Origin: JALYUA01 sp039933215
GTDB taxonomy: Bacteria; Acidobacteriota; Thermoanaerobaculia; UBA5066; Gp7-AA6
DNA length: 64,000 nucleotides
Direction of reading: 5' to 3'
Assembly: GCA_039933215.1 (NCBI GenBank)
Contig: JBDTOO010000007.1
Span: 15,775 to 79,774, forward strand
Positions 33,375 to 42,425 of this stretch are shown here, piece after piece (positions within the stretch are counted from its first letter, which is position 1; every line of letters starts with the position of its first letter). The notes under the pieces are model-generated. The model saw only the letters and a list, made by a program, of their open reading frames with translations. It searched no databases and was not told where the DNA came from. The translations under genes and the position numbers were made by a program.

Positions 33375-35657
33375 TCAGCTCGTCGTCTTGGCCCGCTTCG
33401 CTTCCTCTCGCTCCTGCGCGTCGACGACGGCGATCGCCGCCATGTTGACGATGTCGGCGACCTCGACTCCGCGCTGGAGCACGTGGACCGGCTTCGCCAT
33501 GCCTAGGAGGATCGGTCCGATCGCCTCGGCTCCTGCCAGGCGCCAGACGAGCTTGTAGGCCGCGTTGGCCGATTGAAGGTCCGGGAAGATGAGCACGTTC
33601 GGGCGCCGGACCGTGGACCAGGGGTAGTCGGCATCGAGAAGCTCCGGCACCACGGCCGTGTCCGCCTGCATCTCGCCGTCGATGTGGATGTCCGGGCGCG
33701 AGCGCTTGACGATGTCGACCGCGCGTTTCACCTTTAGCGCCTTTTCGTGGGTGTTCGAGCCGAAGTTCGAGAACGCGATCATCGCGATCCGCGGCTCGAT
33801 GTCGAACCGCCGGACCGAGTCCGCGGTCAGCGTCGCGATCTCCGCGAGCTCCTCGGCCGTCGGGTCGATGTTCACGGTGGTGTCTGCGAAGAAGAAGCTC
33901 CTGTCCTTCAGGATCAGGATGTAGAGGCCCGACACCCGCCGCACGCCGGGCGCCGTCCCCACGATCTGGAGCGCCGGGCGGATGGTGTCCGAGTAGTACT
34001 GGGTCAGGCCGGAGATGACGCCGTCGGCCTCTCCGGCGTCGAGCATCAGGGGGCCGAAGTAGTTGCGCACGCGCGCGAGCTTCGCGGCGTCTTCGTGCGT
34101 CACGCCCGAACGGCGGCGCAGCTCCTCGAGGCGCTTCGCGTAAGCGGGCAGCCGGTCCGACGTCTCCGTGTGGATGAAGTCGATCTTGTCCATCGGGAGC
34201 TGGAACTCGCGCGCCTGCTCCAGGATGCGCGTCTCCCGCGCGAGGAGGATCGGGCGGCAGATCCCCTCCTCCGCCAGGATCTTCGCGGCGCGCAGCACCT
34301 TGGGATGCTCCCCCTCCGGGAACACGATGCGCTTGGGCGCGCGGCGCGCCTTCTGGATCACGATGTTCATGACCTCGCGGGAGCGCGAGATCATCGCCTC
34401 GAGCCGGCGGAGGTACGCCTCCATGTCGCGGATCGGCTTGCGCGCGACGCCGGACGCCATGGCCGCCTCGGCCACCGCCGGCGCGACCCAGAGCAGCACG
34501 CGGTGGTCGAAGGGCTTGGGGATCAGGTACTCGCGGCCGAAGCGGAAGCTCTGCCCGCCGTACGCCTTGGAGACCGAGTCGGGCACGTCCATCTTGGCGA
34601 GCGCCGCGAGCGCCTGCGACGCCGCCATCTTCATCGCCTCGTTGATCTCGGTGGCGGCCACGTCGAGCGCGCCGCGGAAGATGAAGGGGAAGCCGAGGAC
34701 GTTGTTGACCTGGTTCGGGTAGTCGGTGCGGCCCGTCGCCATGATCACGTCCGGCCGCGCGGCGCGCGCCTCCTCGGGCGTGATCTCCGGGTCCGGGTTC
34801 GCGAGCGCGAAGACGATCGGATCGCGCGCCATGCCCTTCAGCATTTCGCCAGTCACGATGCCCTTCGTCGAGAGCCCGACGAACACGTCCGCGCCCTGCA
34901 GGGCGTCCACCAGGGTGCGCTCCTCCGTCTCGACGGCGAACTGCGCCTTGTAGGGGTTCATGTCGGCGGCACGGCCCTTGTGGATCACGCCGGACCTGTC
35001 GACGAGGCGCAAGTTTTCGGGCTTCACGCCGTAGGAGAGGTAGAGCTTCGCGCAGGCGATCGCGGACGCGCCGGCGCCGACGAAGACGACCTTGACGTCC
35101 CCGATCTTCTTGCCCGCGATCTCGAGCGCGTTCAAGAGGGCCGCCGCGGAGATGATCGCCGTGCCGTGCTGGTCGTCGTGGAACACGGGGATCTTCAGGC
35201 GCCGCCGCAGCTCCTCCTCGATCTCGAAGCACTCCGGCGAGCGGATGTCCTCGAGGTTGATGCCGCCGAACGTCGGAGCCAGCCGCGCTACGGTGTCGAC
35301 GAAGGCCTTCGGGTCGAGCTCGTCGATCTCGATGTCGAACACGTCGATGTCGGCGAACCGCTTGAAGAGAATCCCCTTCCCCTCCATGACGGGCTTCGAC
35401 GCGAGGGCGCCGATGTTGCCGAGGCCGAGCACCGCCGTGCCGTTGGAGATGACGCCTACGAGGTTGCCCTTGGCCGTGTACTCGTAGGCCTTCTCCGGAT
35501 CCTTCTCGATCTCGAGGCACGGGACGGCGACGCCGGGGCTGTAGGCGAGGGAGAGGTCCTCCTGCGTGCGGCACGCCTTCGTGGGAACGACCTCGATCTT
35601 CCCCTTGCGGCCGCGCGAGTGGTATTCGAGCGCCTCTTCCGGGGTGATCTTCCTCAT
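33375..35657 (-). CDS. maeB: NADP-malic enzyme with phosphotransacetylase-like domain
   Basis: This 760-residue two-domain enzyme carries out oxidative decarboxylation of malate to pyruvate with NADP. Residues 1 to about 430 are the malic domain (SLAYSPGVAVPCLEI, VISNGTAVLGLGNIG, PVFHDDQHGTAI, VFVGAGASAIACAKL, ALANPDPEI). Residues about 440-760 resemble phosphate acetyltransferase (RIVFPEGEHPKVLRAA, FGPLMLDAGEADGVISG) and usually serve as a regulatory domain sensing acetyl-CoA. The ATG at 35657 overlaps the proS stop (ATGA). Upstream open reading into proS is an artefact of high GC. It provides pyruvate and NADPH from C4 acids, which fits the propionyl-CoA genes elsewhere in the window. Confidence 0.95.
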   Translation of the reverse strand: MRKITPEEALEYHSRGRKGKIEVVPTKACRTQEDLSLAYSPGVAVPCLEIEKDPEKAYEYTAKGNLVGVISNGTAVLGLGNIGALASKPVMEGKGILFKRFADIDVFDIEIDELDPKAFVDTVARLAPTFGGINLEDIRSPECFEIEEELRRRLKIPVFHDDQHGTAIISAAALLNALEIAGKKIGDVKVVFVGAGASAIACAKLYLSYGVKPENLRLVDRSGVIHKGRAADMNPYKAQFAVETEERTLVDALQGADVFVGLSTKGIVTGEMLKGMARDPIVFALANPDPEITPEEARAARPDVIMATGRTDYPNQVNNVLGFPFIFRGALDVAATEINEAMKMAASQALAALAKMDVPDSVSKAYGGQSFRFGREYLIPKPFDHRVLLWVAPAVAEAAMASGVARKPIRDMEAYLRRLEAMISRSREVMNIVIQKARRAPKRIVFPEGEHPKVLRAAKILAEEGICRPILLARETRILEQAREFQLPMDKIDFIHTETSDRLPAYAKRLEELRRRSGVTHEDAAKLARVRNYFGPLMLDAGEADGVISGLTQYYSDTIRPALQIVGTAPGVRRVSGLYILILKDRSFFFADTTVNIDPTAEELAEIATLTADSVRRFDIEPRIAMIAFSNFGSNTHEKALKVKRAVDIVKRSRPDIHIDGEMQADTAVVPELLDADYPWSTVRRPNVLIFPDLQSANAAYKLVWRLAGAEAIGPILLGMAKPVHVLQRGVEVADIVNMAAIAVVDAQEREEAKRAKTTS

Positions 35658-37381
35658 GACGCGGAGAGCTCCGCACGGACCGCGCGGACGGCCTCGATCG
35701 CACCGTCCTTCGGCACGGCGCGCGCCTTCTTGTCGCGGCGCGTCACGACCTCGACGTTGCCTTCCTTCAAGGCCCGGCCGCCCACGTTGACGCGGATCGG
35801 GAACCCGAGGAGGTCGGCGTCCTTGAACTTGACCCCGGGACGCTCGTCGCGATCGTCGTAGAACACCTCGAAGCCCGCGGCGACGAGCGCCTCGTAGAGC
35901 GCGTCCGCCGCCTCCTTCGTCGCCGCGTCGGTCGGGTTCAACGAGACGACCTCCACCTCGAAGGGCGCGAGAGCGAGCGGCCAGACGATCCCGTCCGCGT
36001 CGTGGTGCTGCTCGATCGCCGAGGCCATCGTGCGGCCGACCCCGATCCCGTAGGTCCCCATCACGGCGGGGCGGGGCTCCCCCTTCTCGTCGGTGAACTC
36101 GCACTTCAACGCCGCCGAGTACTTCGTGCCGAGCTTGAAGATATGGCCGACCTCGATGCCCCGGGCGATCTCGAGCGGCTGGCCGCAGCGGGGACAGGGG
36201 TCTCCCGGCCGGGCCTGCGCGAAGCTCGCCCACTCGGAGATATTGGCCTCCCGCTCGAGGGCGAAGCCGCGCACGTGGAAGTCGCGGCGGCCCGCTCCCG
36301 TGACGGCGTTGACCGCGCCGCGGACCGACTCGTCGCCGATCACCCGCACTCCCGCGGGGAGCCGGTGCGGGCCGACGAATCCGACGGGGCTGCCCGTGGC
36401 GGGCTCGACCTTCTCTTCGGGGGCGAGGGCCAGGTGCTCCACGCCGAGGGCGTTCTTCAGCGCCACCTCGTTCGCGTCGAGGTCTCCGCGCACGACCGCG
36501 ACCACGAATCCCTTCTCGGTCTCGTAGACCAGGCACTTGATCATCCGCGAGGCTGTTATGCCGAGAAACTCGACGACGGAGTCGATCCCGCCGCGCCCGG
36601 GCGTCGAGACTTCCTCGACGCCGGACAGCGTCTCGTCCTCCCAGGGCGCGGGCAGGGATCCCGTCCGGGCCTTCTCCAGGTTCGCGCCGTATCCGCAGGC
36701 CGCGCATCGGACGACGGCGTCCTCTCCCGTCTCGGCGAGCACCATGAACTCCTGGGAGTCGCTGCCCCCGATGGCCCCGGAGTCCGCCTCGACGACCGTG
36801 AAGTCGAGGCCGCACCGCTCGAAGATCCGGCGGTAGGCGGCGTCCTGCGCGCGGTAGGAGCGGTCGAGCCCCTCCGCGTCCACGTCGAACGAGTACCCGT
36901 CGTACATGAGGAATTCGCGGCCGCGCATCAGCCCGAACCGCGGCCGGATCTCGTCGCGGAATTTCGTGCGGATCTGATAGAGCGTGACGGGAAGCTGCCG
37001 GTAGGACGTGACACCCGAGCGCACGAGCGTCGTCACCGCCTCTTCGGCGGTCGGGGCGAGGCAGTACTCCCCCTTCTTGCGGTCCTGGAGGTGGAAAAGG
37101 ATCCCGTCGGACGCGTAACGCTCCCAGCGGCCGCTCTCCTCCCACAGCTCGCGGGGCTGGAGGATGGGCAGCTCGACCTCGAGCCCGCCGGCGCGGTCGA
37201 TCTCCTCGCGGACGATCGCCTCCGTCTTCCGATGGGCGCGGAGCCCCATGGGCGTGAGCGAATAGACGCCCGCCGCGACGCGCCGCATCATCCCCGCCCG
37301 CGTCAGGAGGACGTGGGAGACGGCGTCCGCGTCCGCCGGCACCTCGCGGACGGTCTGGAGAAAGTATCGGGACCAGCGCAT
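35654..37381 (-). CDS. proS: prolyl-tRNA synthetase (bacterial type)
   Basis: This 575-residue class II synthetase has motif 1-3 regions near the N-terminus (VYSLTPMGLRAHRKTEAIVREE, TKFRDEIRPRFGLMRGREFLMYD) and the large INS editing insertion (AACGYGANLEKA to GHIFKLGTKYS). Motif 3 follows as GTYGIGVGRTMASAIEQHHD, and the C-terminal anticodon domain ends in KAVRAV-like helices. Length is typical. The ATG at 37381 has no ribosome-binding site, and a TTATCT hexamer lies 12 bases upstream. Translationally coupled to maeB at its 3' end. Confidence 0.96.
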   Translation of the reverse strand: MRWSRYFLQTVREVPADADAVSHVLLTRAGMMRRVAAGVYSLTPMGLRAHRKTEAIVREEIDRAGGLEVELPILQPRELWEESGRWERYASDGILFHLQDRKKGEYCLAPTAEEAVTTLVRSGVTSYRQLPVTLYQIRTKFRDEIRPRFGLMRGREFLMYDGYSFDVDAEGLDRSYRAQDAAYRRIFERCGLDFTVVEADSGAIGGSDSQEFMVLAETGEDAVVRCAACGYGANLEKARTGSLPAPWEDETLSGVEEVSTPGRGGIDSVVEFLGITASRMIKCLVYETEKGFVVAVVRGDLDANEVALKNALGVEHLALAPEEKVEPATGSPVGFVGPHRLPAGVRVIGDESVRGAVNAVTGAGRRDFHVRGFALEREANISEWASFAQARPGDPCPRCGQPLEIARGIEVGHIFKLGTKYSAALKCEFTDEKGEPRPAVMGTYGIGVGRTMASAIEQHHDADGIVWPLALAPFEVEVVSLNPTDAATKEAADALYEALVAAGFEVFYDDRDERPGVKFKDADLLGFPIRVNVGGRALKEGNVEVVTRRDKKARAVPKDGAIEAVRAVRAELSAS

Positions 37382-37444
37382 GTTGGAACGGGAAGATAAC
37401 AGCTCGCCGCGAAATGGGCGATCGGCCGGGGGGAGAGCCGGGCG

Positions 37445-39298
37445 CTACGTCTTCCGGTGGTTGACGGTCTCTTTCCGTTTGGTCCCGAACTTCTCGACGA
37501 GCCGGATGTTCGATCGCACCTGCTGCAGCATCCGGTCCTCGAGGGCCGCGCCGCGGGCGGCCGTCTTCGCCTTGGTGAACGCCGCCTTCGCTTCGTCCGG
37601 GCGCCCCGCCGCGAGGTAGGCCATCCCGAGGTGATGGAAGGTCGTCGGCTGAGCCGCCCGCTCGCTCGACTTGCGGAGGCAGTCGATCGCTCGCTCGAAC
37701 TCGTTGCGCTTGTAGTGCACCCAGCCGAGGGCGGCGAGCGGATAGGGCTTCAGCTCGTCCGGAGCCGCCGACAGCGCCCGGCCGGCATAGTCGAGCGCCG
37801 AGTCGAGGTCCTGGCCGGAGTCGGCGAGGGCCGTGGCGAGCTCGTAGTAGCCGACCGCCTGCGACGTCTTGGCGGGATGGCTCTGGAGGAACTCCCGGAC
37901 GAACTCCGTGGCCTCGGCCGTTTTGCCCTCGGCGCGGAGGGCCTCCGCGAGCGTCGAGCAGGCCGCGGCCGCCACGACATCCTCCGGTTCGGCGGCGAGC
38001 ACCTCGCGGCAGGCCGCGATCGCCTCCTGCCAGAGACCGAGAGACGCGGAGAGCAGGGCAAACGAGATGCGGATCGTGGCGTTGCCGGGCTCCGCCTCCA
38101 TGGCCTTGCGATAGAGGCCGTGCGCGCGCCGCAGGAGCCCGCGGGAGACCGCCTCCTCCGCCTCTCGGTAGGCGTCGCCGCCGCGCCCCTCGACGCGCGG
38201 GAGCGCGTAGCGCCGGCGCCTCTCGACCAGGCGCACCGCCTCCTGGTACTCGAGCCGACGCGGATTCTTCTCGAGCGCCTGCTGGAAGCAGTCGAGGGCG
38301 CGCTTGGTCCAGTTCTTCTCCAGGTAGCAGAGCCCGAGCTGGAACACCGCCTCCTCGGAGTCCGGCGCGAGCCTCCGAGCCTCCTCGAAGACCTGGATCG
38401 CGTTGTTCAGCTCGCCCTTCTCCCGGAGCACGGTCCCGAGAAGAACCTGCGCCGAGATCACGGGAGCGGCGTCGATCGCGAGGCGCAGCTCCCGCTCGGC
38501 CTCGACCCAGCGCGTCCCGTTCGCGTAGAGCGCGCCGAGCGCGAAGTGCGGCAGGAAGGCATCGTTGCGGCGGTCGATCGCCTGCTTCAGGAGCTCCTCG
38601 GCGCTCTGGGTCTCCCCCGCCTCGGAGGCCGCGATTCCGGAGTACACGAGCGACTCGAAGTGGTCGGGATCGGTGGCGAGGATCTTCTTGAAATAGGACG
38701 CGGCGCGCTCGAGCTCCCCCGCCGAGAAATGCGTCTCCGCGAGGTAAAAGCCGAGCTCGACATTGCGGCGGTCGCCGCGGAAGAGCTCCTCCAGCATTCG
38801 GACGCCACGATCGGAGTCGAGCGCGAGGATCGCGAACTCCGCCTCGCGCAGGCGCTTCAAGAAGCCGGTGCGGTCCTCGCCGGAGTGGCCCGCGATGATC
38901 CGGTCGCGCCGCTCGAGGAACCGGTCTTTCTTTTCGAGCGCCTGCATGCGCTCGTCCATCTTCGTCTCCCAGAGATCGAGCACCTCCTCCGACCGGACGG
39001 CGCCGGAGCGCTCGAGGGTCTCCTGGAGGGCGAGGATGCCCGTGTGAGCCACGAAGAGATTCTTCTCGAGGTTGGAGACGGACTCGAGCAGCGTCTTCAA
39101 CGCCTCGGCGGTGCGCTTGACGACGTCCTCGAGGGTGGAGATCCGCTCGAGGAGGTGCTCGTCGAACGGGATCTCCTCCGCCGGCTCTCCGGGCTCCTCG
39201 ACCACGCCGACGCCGGACAGCACGAGCAGCTTCGAGTGACAGCGCTCACAGAACTCCTCGTCGTCGCGGTTCTTCAGCCCGCAGACCTGACAGAACAT
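37445..39298 (-). CDS. TPR-repeat protein with N-terminal zinc ribbon
   Basis: This 617-residue protein begins MFCQVCGLKNRDDEEFCERC, a CxxC-CxxC zinc ribbon (Cys3, Cys6, Cys17, Cys20). A coiled-coil-like stretch (about 45-150) follows, then a long array of TPR units (for example LGFYLAETHFSAGELERAASYFKKIL and AVFQLGLCYLEKNWTKRALDCFQQAL) to the C-terminus. There is no signal peptide, so it is probably a cytoplasmic scaffold. The partner is unknown. It starts 16 bases after the 3-hydroxyacyl-CoA dehydrogenase stop. The N-terminal ribbon may bind nucleic acid or protein. Confidence 0.8.
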   Translation of the reverse strand: MFCQVCGLKNRDDEEFCERCHSKLLVLSGVGVVEEPGEPAEEIPFDEHLLERISTLEDVVKRTAEALKTLLESVSNLEKNLFVAHTGILALQETLERSGAVRSEEVLDLWETKMDERMQALEKKDRFLERRDRIIAGHSGEDRTGFLKRLREAEFAILALDSDRGVRMLEELFRGDRRNVELGFYLAETHFSAGELERAASYFKKILATDPDHFESLVYSGIAASEAGETQSAEELLKQAIDRRNDAFLPHFALGALYANGTRWVEAERELRLAIDAAPVISAQVLLGTVLREKGELNNAIQVFEEARRLAPDSEEAVFQLGLCYLEKNWTKRALDCFQQALEKNPRRLEYQEAVRLVERRRRYALPRVEGRGGDAYREAEEAVSRGLLRRAHGLYRKAMEAEPGNATIRISFALLSASLGLWQEAIAACREVLAAEPEDVVAAAACSTLAEALRAEGKTAEATEFVREFLQSHPAKTSQAVGYYELATALADSGQDLDSALDYAGRALSAAPDELKPYPLAALGWVHYKRNEFERAIDCLRKSSERAAQPTTFHHLGMAYLAAGRPDEAKAAFTKAKTAARGAALEDRMLQQVRSNIRLVEKFGTKRKETVNHRKT

Positions 39299-39314
39299 CA
39301 GGAGGCCGGGCCGA

Positions 39315-40184
39315 TCACGAGCGGGAGCCCGCGGCTGGATAGTCGTAGAAGCCCTTGCCCGTCTTGCGGCCGAGCCACCCGGCGTCGACCATCTTCACTA
39401 AAAGCGGGCTCGGCCGGTACCTCGGATCGCCGAACCCCTCGTGCAGCACGCGCAGAATCGAGAGGCACGTGTCCAGGCCGATGAAATCCGCCAGCGTGAG
39501 AGGCCCCATCGGATGATTCATCCCGAGCTTCATGATCGCGTCGATGGCCTCGTGCGTCGCGACCCCCTCGCGCACCGCCTCGATGGCCTCGTTGATCATC
39601 GGCATCAGGACCCGGTTCGAGACGAACCCCGGAGAATCGTTGCAGAAGACGGGCGTCTTGCCCATGCGGCGCGCCAGGGCCTCGACGGCCGCCGCCGTCT
39701 CGTCGGACGTGGCGATCCCCCGGATGACCTCGACGAGCGCCATGACCGGCACCGGGTTCATGAAGTGCATGCCGATGAACCGGTCCGGCCGGCCCGTCGC
39801 GGCGGCGAGCCGCGTGATCGAGATCGATGACGTGTTCGAGGCGAGGATCGTTCCGGCGGGGCACATGCCGTCGAGCTTCCCGAACAGGTCCTTCTTGATC
39901 CCCTCGTTCTCGACGATCGCTTCGACCACCATGTCGGCGCTCGCGAGGCGGGTGAGGTCCGCGGTCGTCTCGATCCGCCCGAGCGCGGCGCCCTTCTCCT
40001 CCGCCGTGCGCTTTCCCTTCGCGACCTCGCGATCGAGGTTCTTCTCGATCGTCGCGAGCCCCCGCCGGACGAGGGATTCCTCGACGTCCGCGAGAACGAC
40101 CGAGAGGCCGGCGGCCGCGGCCACGTGGGCAATGCCATTGCCCATCTGACCCGCGCCGACGACGCCGAGACTCCGGATCTCCAT
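39315..40184 (-). CDS. 3-hydroxybutyryl-CoA dehydrogenase
   Basis: This 289-residue NAD(P)-dependent enzyme has the Rossmann start LGVVGAGQMGNGIAHVAAAAG, NTSSISITRLA, the catalytic H in FIGMHFMNPVPVMALVEVI and the C-terminal domain NEAIEAVREGVATHEAID with HPMGPLTLADFIGLDTC. It oxidises (S)-3-hydroxyacyl-CoA, most likely 3-hydroxybutyryl-CoA. This is the single-domain HBD form, not the fused FadB type. The ATG at 40184 has no ribosome-binding site, but TTTACC-17-TAGAGT places a start site next to the ATG. It begins a short minus-strand run with the TPR gene. Confidence 0.94.
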   Translation of the reverse strand: MEIRSLGVVGAGQMGNGIAHVAAAAGLSVVLADVEESLVRRGLATIEKNLDREVAKGKRTAEEKGAALGRIETTADLTRLASADMVVEAIVENEGIKKDLFGKLDGMCPAGTILASNTSSISITRLAAATGRPDRFIGMHFMNPVPVMALVEVIRGIATSDETAAAVEALARRMGKTPVFCNDSPGFVSNRVLMPMINEAIEAVREGVATHEAIDAIMKLGMNHPMGPLTLADFIGLDTCLSILRVLHEGFGDPRYRPSPLLVKMVDAGWLGRKTGKGFYDYPAAGSRS

Positions 40185-40192
40185 CGACGCGG

Positions 40193-40221
40193 ACTCTATG
40201 GCGGGTCGGGCCGAGGGTAAA
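40193..40221 (-). promoter_or_regulatory. sigma-70-like promoter of the 3-hydroxybutyryl-CoA dehydrogenase gene
   Basis: -35 TTTACC at 40216-40221, 17-base spacer, -10 TAGAGT at 40193-40198, then 8 bases to the ATG at 40184. This is the best of the leaderless-type promoters seen here. Confidence 0.45.
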
Positions 40222-40309
40222 GGCGGGAAATGGCGCAGGCGGCGCCGGAGGAGCGAGAGCCGCCCGGGGGCGGCGGCCGGTCAGCGGTTGCGGGCGAGCT
40301 CGCCCCTGG

Positions 40310-41161
40310 TCACGCGGGCACCGCCACGCGCATCCGCGGGGTGCCGAAGCGGGACTGGAACGCGACGCCCACCGCCACGACCGACGCCACGCTCCACACG
40401 ATCGCGCCGAGTACGGGCAGGAGCGACGCGGCGCCGAGAGCGGCGAAGCCGAGCGCGAGAGCGGCGGGCCGGCGCGCGGGCGCGACGTTCTGCAGGATCT
40501 TCTGCCCGAGGAGAAGGAAGATCGCGGCCATCCCGAAGATCTTGGCTGCGACCGCCACGCCCCCGAAGAAGAGCGCGATCGGCATCGAGAGAGACGCGGG
40601 CAGGAGCGCCAGCGCCGCGGCCGCGGCGAGAAAGAGGCTCAGCACGCCGAGCGCTCCAGCGAACAGCGCACCGCTCCAGTCTCTCTCCGCGGCGACCGCG
40701 GCCCTCGCGAACGCCGAGCCGAAGAAGTACAGGAGGAGAAGCGTCACGAAGAGCCACACCGAAAGCGCGACCAGGCGGAGGCCCCGCGCGGCGGCGGTCC
40801 GGACGGGCGCGTCCCACGGCGCACGGTGCATCTCCTCGAGGTAGAGCCGCAGCAACGCCCCCGGCGTCGACACGGACCCGCGAACGGGGAGAGGCCGGTC
40901 CGTCGGGAGGATCTCTCCTCCGAAGACGGAGAGATTGCCCTCGACGCTCCCGCGCGCTCCGAAGCGGACGTCGCCTCCCCACACGATCACGTTGCCCGAG
41001 ACCGGGGCGTCGAGGCGCACGTCGGAGAAGACCGCCACGACGTTGCCGGGAACGGCTTCGGAGATCGAGAGGGTGCGTCCGACCGATGTCCGCGCGGGAG
41101 CGGCGGACGGCGCCGCGGCGGAAGGCGCCAGGATGGCGGCGAGGAGGATCGCCGCGATCAT
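40310..41161 (-). CDS. membrane protein with N-terminal polymer-forming (bactofilin-like) segment
   Basis: This 283-residue protein has a signal-like hydrophobic start. A beta-rich part follows, with repeating strands (GNVVAVFSDVRLDAPVSGNVIVWGGDVRFGARGSVEGNLSVFGGEI), much like the polymer-forming folds found in bactofilins. The rest has four hydrophobic helices. The start ATG at 41161 overlaps the stop of the upstream zinc-finger protein (ATGA). It is the last gene of the ECF sigma cassette. The beta-helical part is probably extracytoplasmic, by inference from the signal-like start. Function unknown. Confidence 0.7.
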   Translation of the reverse strand: MIAAILLAAILAPSAAAPSAAPARTSVGRTLSISEAVPGNVVAVFSDVRLDAPVSGNVIVWGGDVRFGARGSVEGNLSVFGGEILPTDRPLPVRGSVSTPGALLRLYLEEMHRAPWDAPVRTAAARGLRLVALSVWLFVTLLLLYFFGSAFARAAVAAERDWSGALFAGALGVLSLFLAAAAALALLPASLSMPIALFFGGVAVAAKIFGMAAIFLLLGQKILQNVAPARRPAALALGFAALGAASLLPVLGAIVWSVASVVAVGVAFQSRFGTPRMRVAVPA

Positions 41162-41727
41162 CCGCGGCGGCGGGAGCGCGCCAGGACGCGGGAGAGAGCG
41201 AAGCCCGCCGGAGCGAGCAGCAGGAGCGCGGCGACGCCGACGAGAGACTCCGCTCGCGCGACGTCCGAGAGCGCCTGCCATCCGACGGGCGCCGCGGCGA
41301 CGGTGTCGGCCAGAGCGCGCCAGGCGGCGCGGAAGATCCCGGCCATGGGCGCCGCGGCGGCGAGCCCGAGGCTCGCCTGTTCCCCGGCCGTGAGCCCCGG
41401 GGCCCCGGCGATCAGGGAGCCGGCGGCAAAGAGCACGCCCGAGAAGGCGACCGGGCCGGACCACAGCGAGGGGCTCGTGAGCTCCCGGCGCGAGAAGGGA
41501 CGGATCCGGACGACCCGCGAAGCCAGGTCGGGGCGACCGCCCGGCGCGCCGGCGCCGTCCAGGGTCCCCTCGAGCTCCCGCAGGAGGACGCGCGCGGACT
41601 CGACCGCCCCGGAACACGCCTCGCAGCCGGCGGCGTGCACCGCGGCGTCCGGAGCGAAAACGGGGGCATCCGAGGCGGCCAGCGCCTCGCAATCGATCGG
41701 GTCCAGCGGTCTCACGCACTCGGTCAC
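41158..41727 (-). CDS. putative anti-sigma factor of the second ECF cassette
   Basis: This 189-residue protein lies right after an ECF sigma gene, with start GTG at 41727 overlapping its stop. The N-terminal part contains CEALAASDAPVFAPDAAVHAAGCEACSG, a HxxxCxxC-like zinc motif of anti-sigma proteins. Three hydrophobic segments follow (about residues 90-110, 118-140 and 160-180), more than in a classical single-pass anti-sigma factor. I infer it sequesters the neighbouring sigma factor. Its 3' end overlaps the bactofilin-like membrane gene. Confidence 0.7.
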   Translation of the reverse strand: MTECVRPLDPIDCEALAASDAPVFAPDAAVHAAGCEACSGAVESARVLLRELEGTLDGAGAPGGRPDLASRVVRIRPFSRRELTSPSLWSGPVAFSGVLFAAGSLIAGAPGLTAGEQASLGLAAAAPMAGIFRAAWRALADTVAAAPVGWQALSDVARAESLVGVAALLLLAPAGFALSRVLARSRRRG

Positions 41728-42323
41728 GACAGTTCTCCAGCCAACCTTTCCTTCAATACGGCGCGGGCGCGAAAGAGTTTGTTCTTGACGGTGCCGAGCG
41801 GCATGGCCTTGATCTCCGCAATCTCTTCATACGACAGGCCGGTGAAATGTCGAAGCCCTATCAGCTCCCGGAATTCGGCCGGCAGGCCCTCGATCGCCCG
41901 GGTGATCGCCTCCCCCCGCTCGGAATTGCGAAGCAGGGCGTAGGGATCGAGGTCGGCCGTTTTGTACTCCGGAGAGGACACTCTCCCGTCGCCGCGGGGA
42001 TCGGTCGACTCCAGGGGGACCGTTCGGGGGCGGCGTTTGCGCAGGTGGTCGATGGCCGCGTTGCCCGCGATTCGGAAGAGCCAGGTCGAGAACTTGTACT
42101 CGGGGTTGTAGCGGTCCAGGGCCTGAAACACCTTGACGAGGATCTCCTGCGAAAGGTCCATGGCGTCGTCCCGATTGCCGATCATCCGCGCGACGTGCGA
42201 CAGAACCCGGGCCTGGTAGCGCCGAACGAGAAGCCCGAAGAGGTCCTCCTCGCCCGCGAGGACGCGGCGCACGATCTCGCCGTCGGCGAGGGAGTTCTCT
42301 TCTTCGGGCGTGGTCTTTTTCAA
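41724..42323 (-). CDS. ECF sigma factor (second in the window)
   Basis: This 199-residue sigma factor has region 2 (LVRRYQARVLSHVARMIGNRDDAMDLSQEILVKVFQALDRY, then STWLFRIAGNAAIDHLRKRRP) and region 4 (LPAEFRELIGLRHFTGLSYEEIAEIKAMPLGTVKNKLFRARAVLKE). The upstream frame is open far into gdhA but in shadow sequence. TTG at 42323 (KKTTPEEENSLADGE) is preceded by GAGGAGG and is the likely start. It is followed by overlapping anti-sigma and membrane genes. Divergent from gdhA with only 102 bases between starts. Confidence 0.92.
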   Translation of the reverse strand: MKKTTPEEENSLADGEIVRRVLAGEEDLFGLLVRRYQARVLSHVARMIGNRDDAMDLSQEILVKVFQALDRYNPEYKFSTWLFRIAGNAAIDHLRKRRPRTVPLESTDPRGDGRVSSPEYKTADLDPYALLRNSERGEAITRAIEGLPAEFRELIGLRHFTGLSYEEIAEIKAMPLGTVKNKLFRARAVLKERLAGELS

Positions 42324-42425
42324 GCGTTTCGGCGCCTCCTCGTCGAGGAGCCGCCTCGATCGATGCGTTACAATTCGCGCCCATTCTATTGAAGCGGGGC
42401 CATCGCCCGACGAGGAGTGACGCCA

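Noticed and set aside
33375..37145. A minus-strand frame of more than 1200 codons that joins malic enzyme with sequence across proS
   Set aside because: Only the last 760 codons look like malic enzyme; the remainder is Arg/Gly-rich shadow sequence of proS. The ATG at 35657, overlapping the proS stop, is the real start.
42336..42350. CTCCTCG-T-CGAGGAG palindrome as an operator between the sigma gene and gdhA
   Set aside because: It includes the GAGGAG ribosome-binding sequence of the sigma gene and short CTC/GAG palindromes are common at this base composition.
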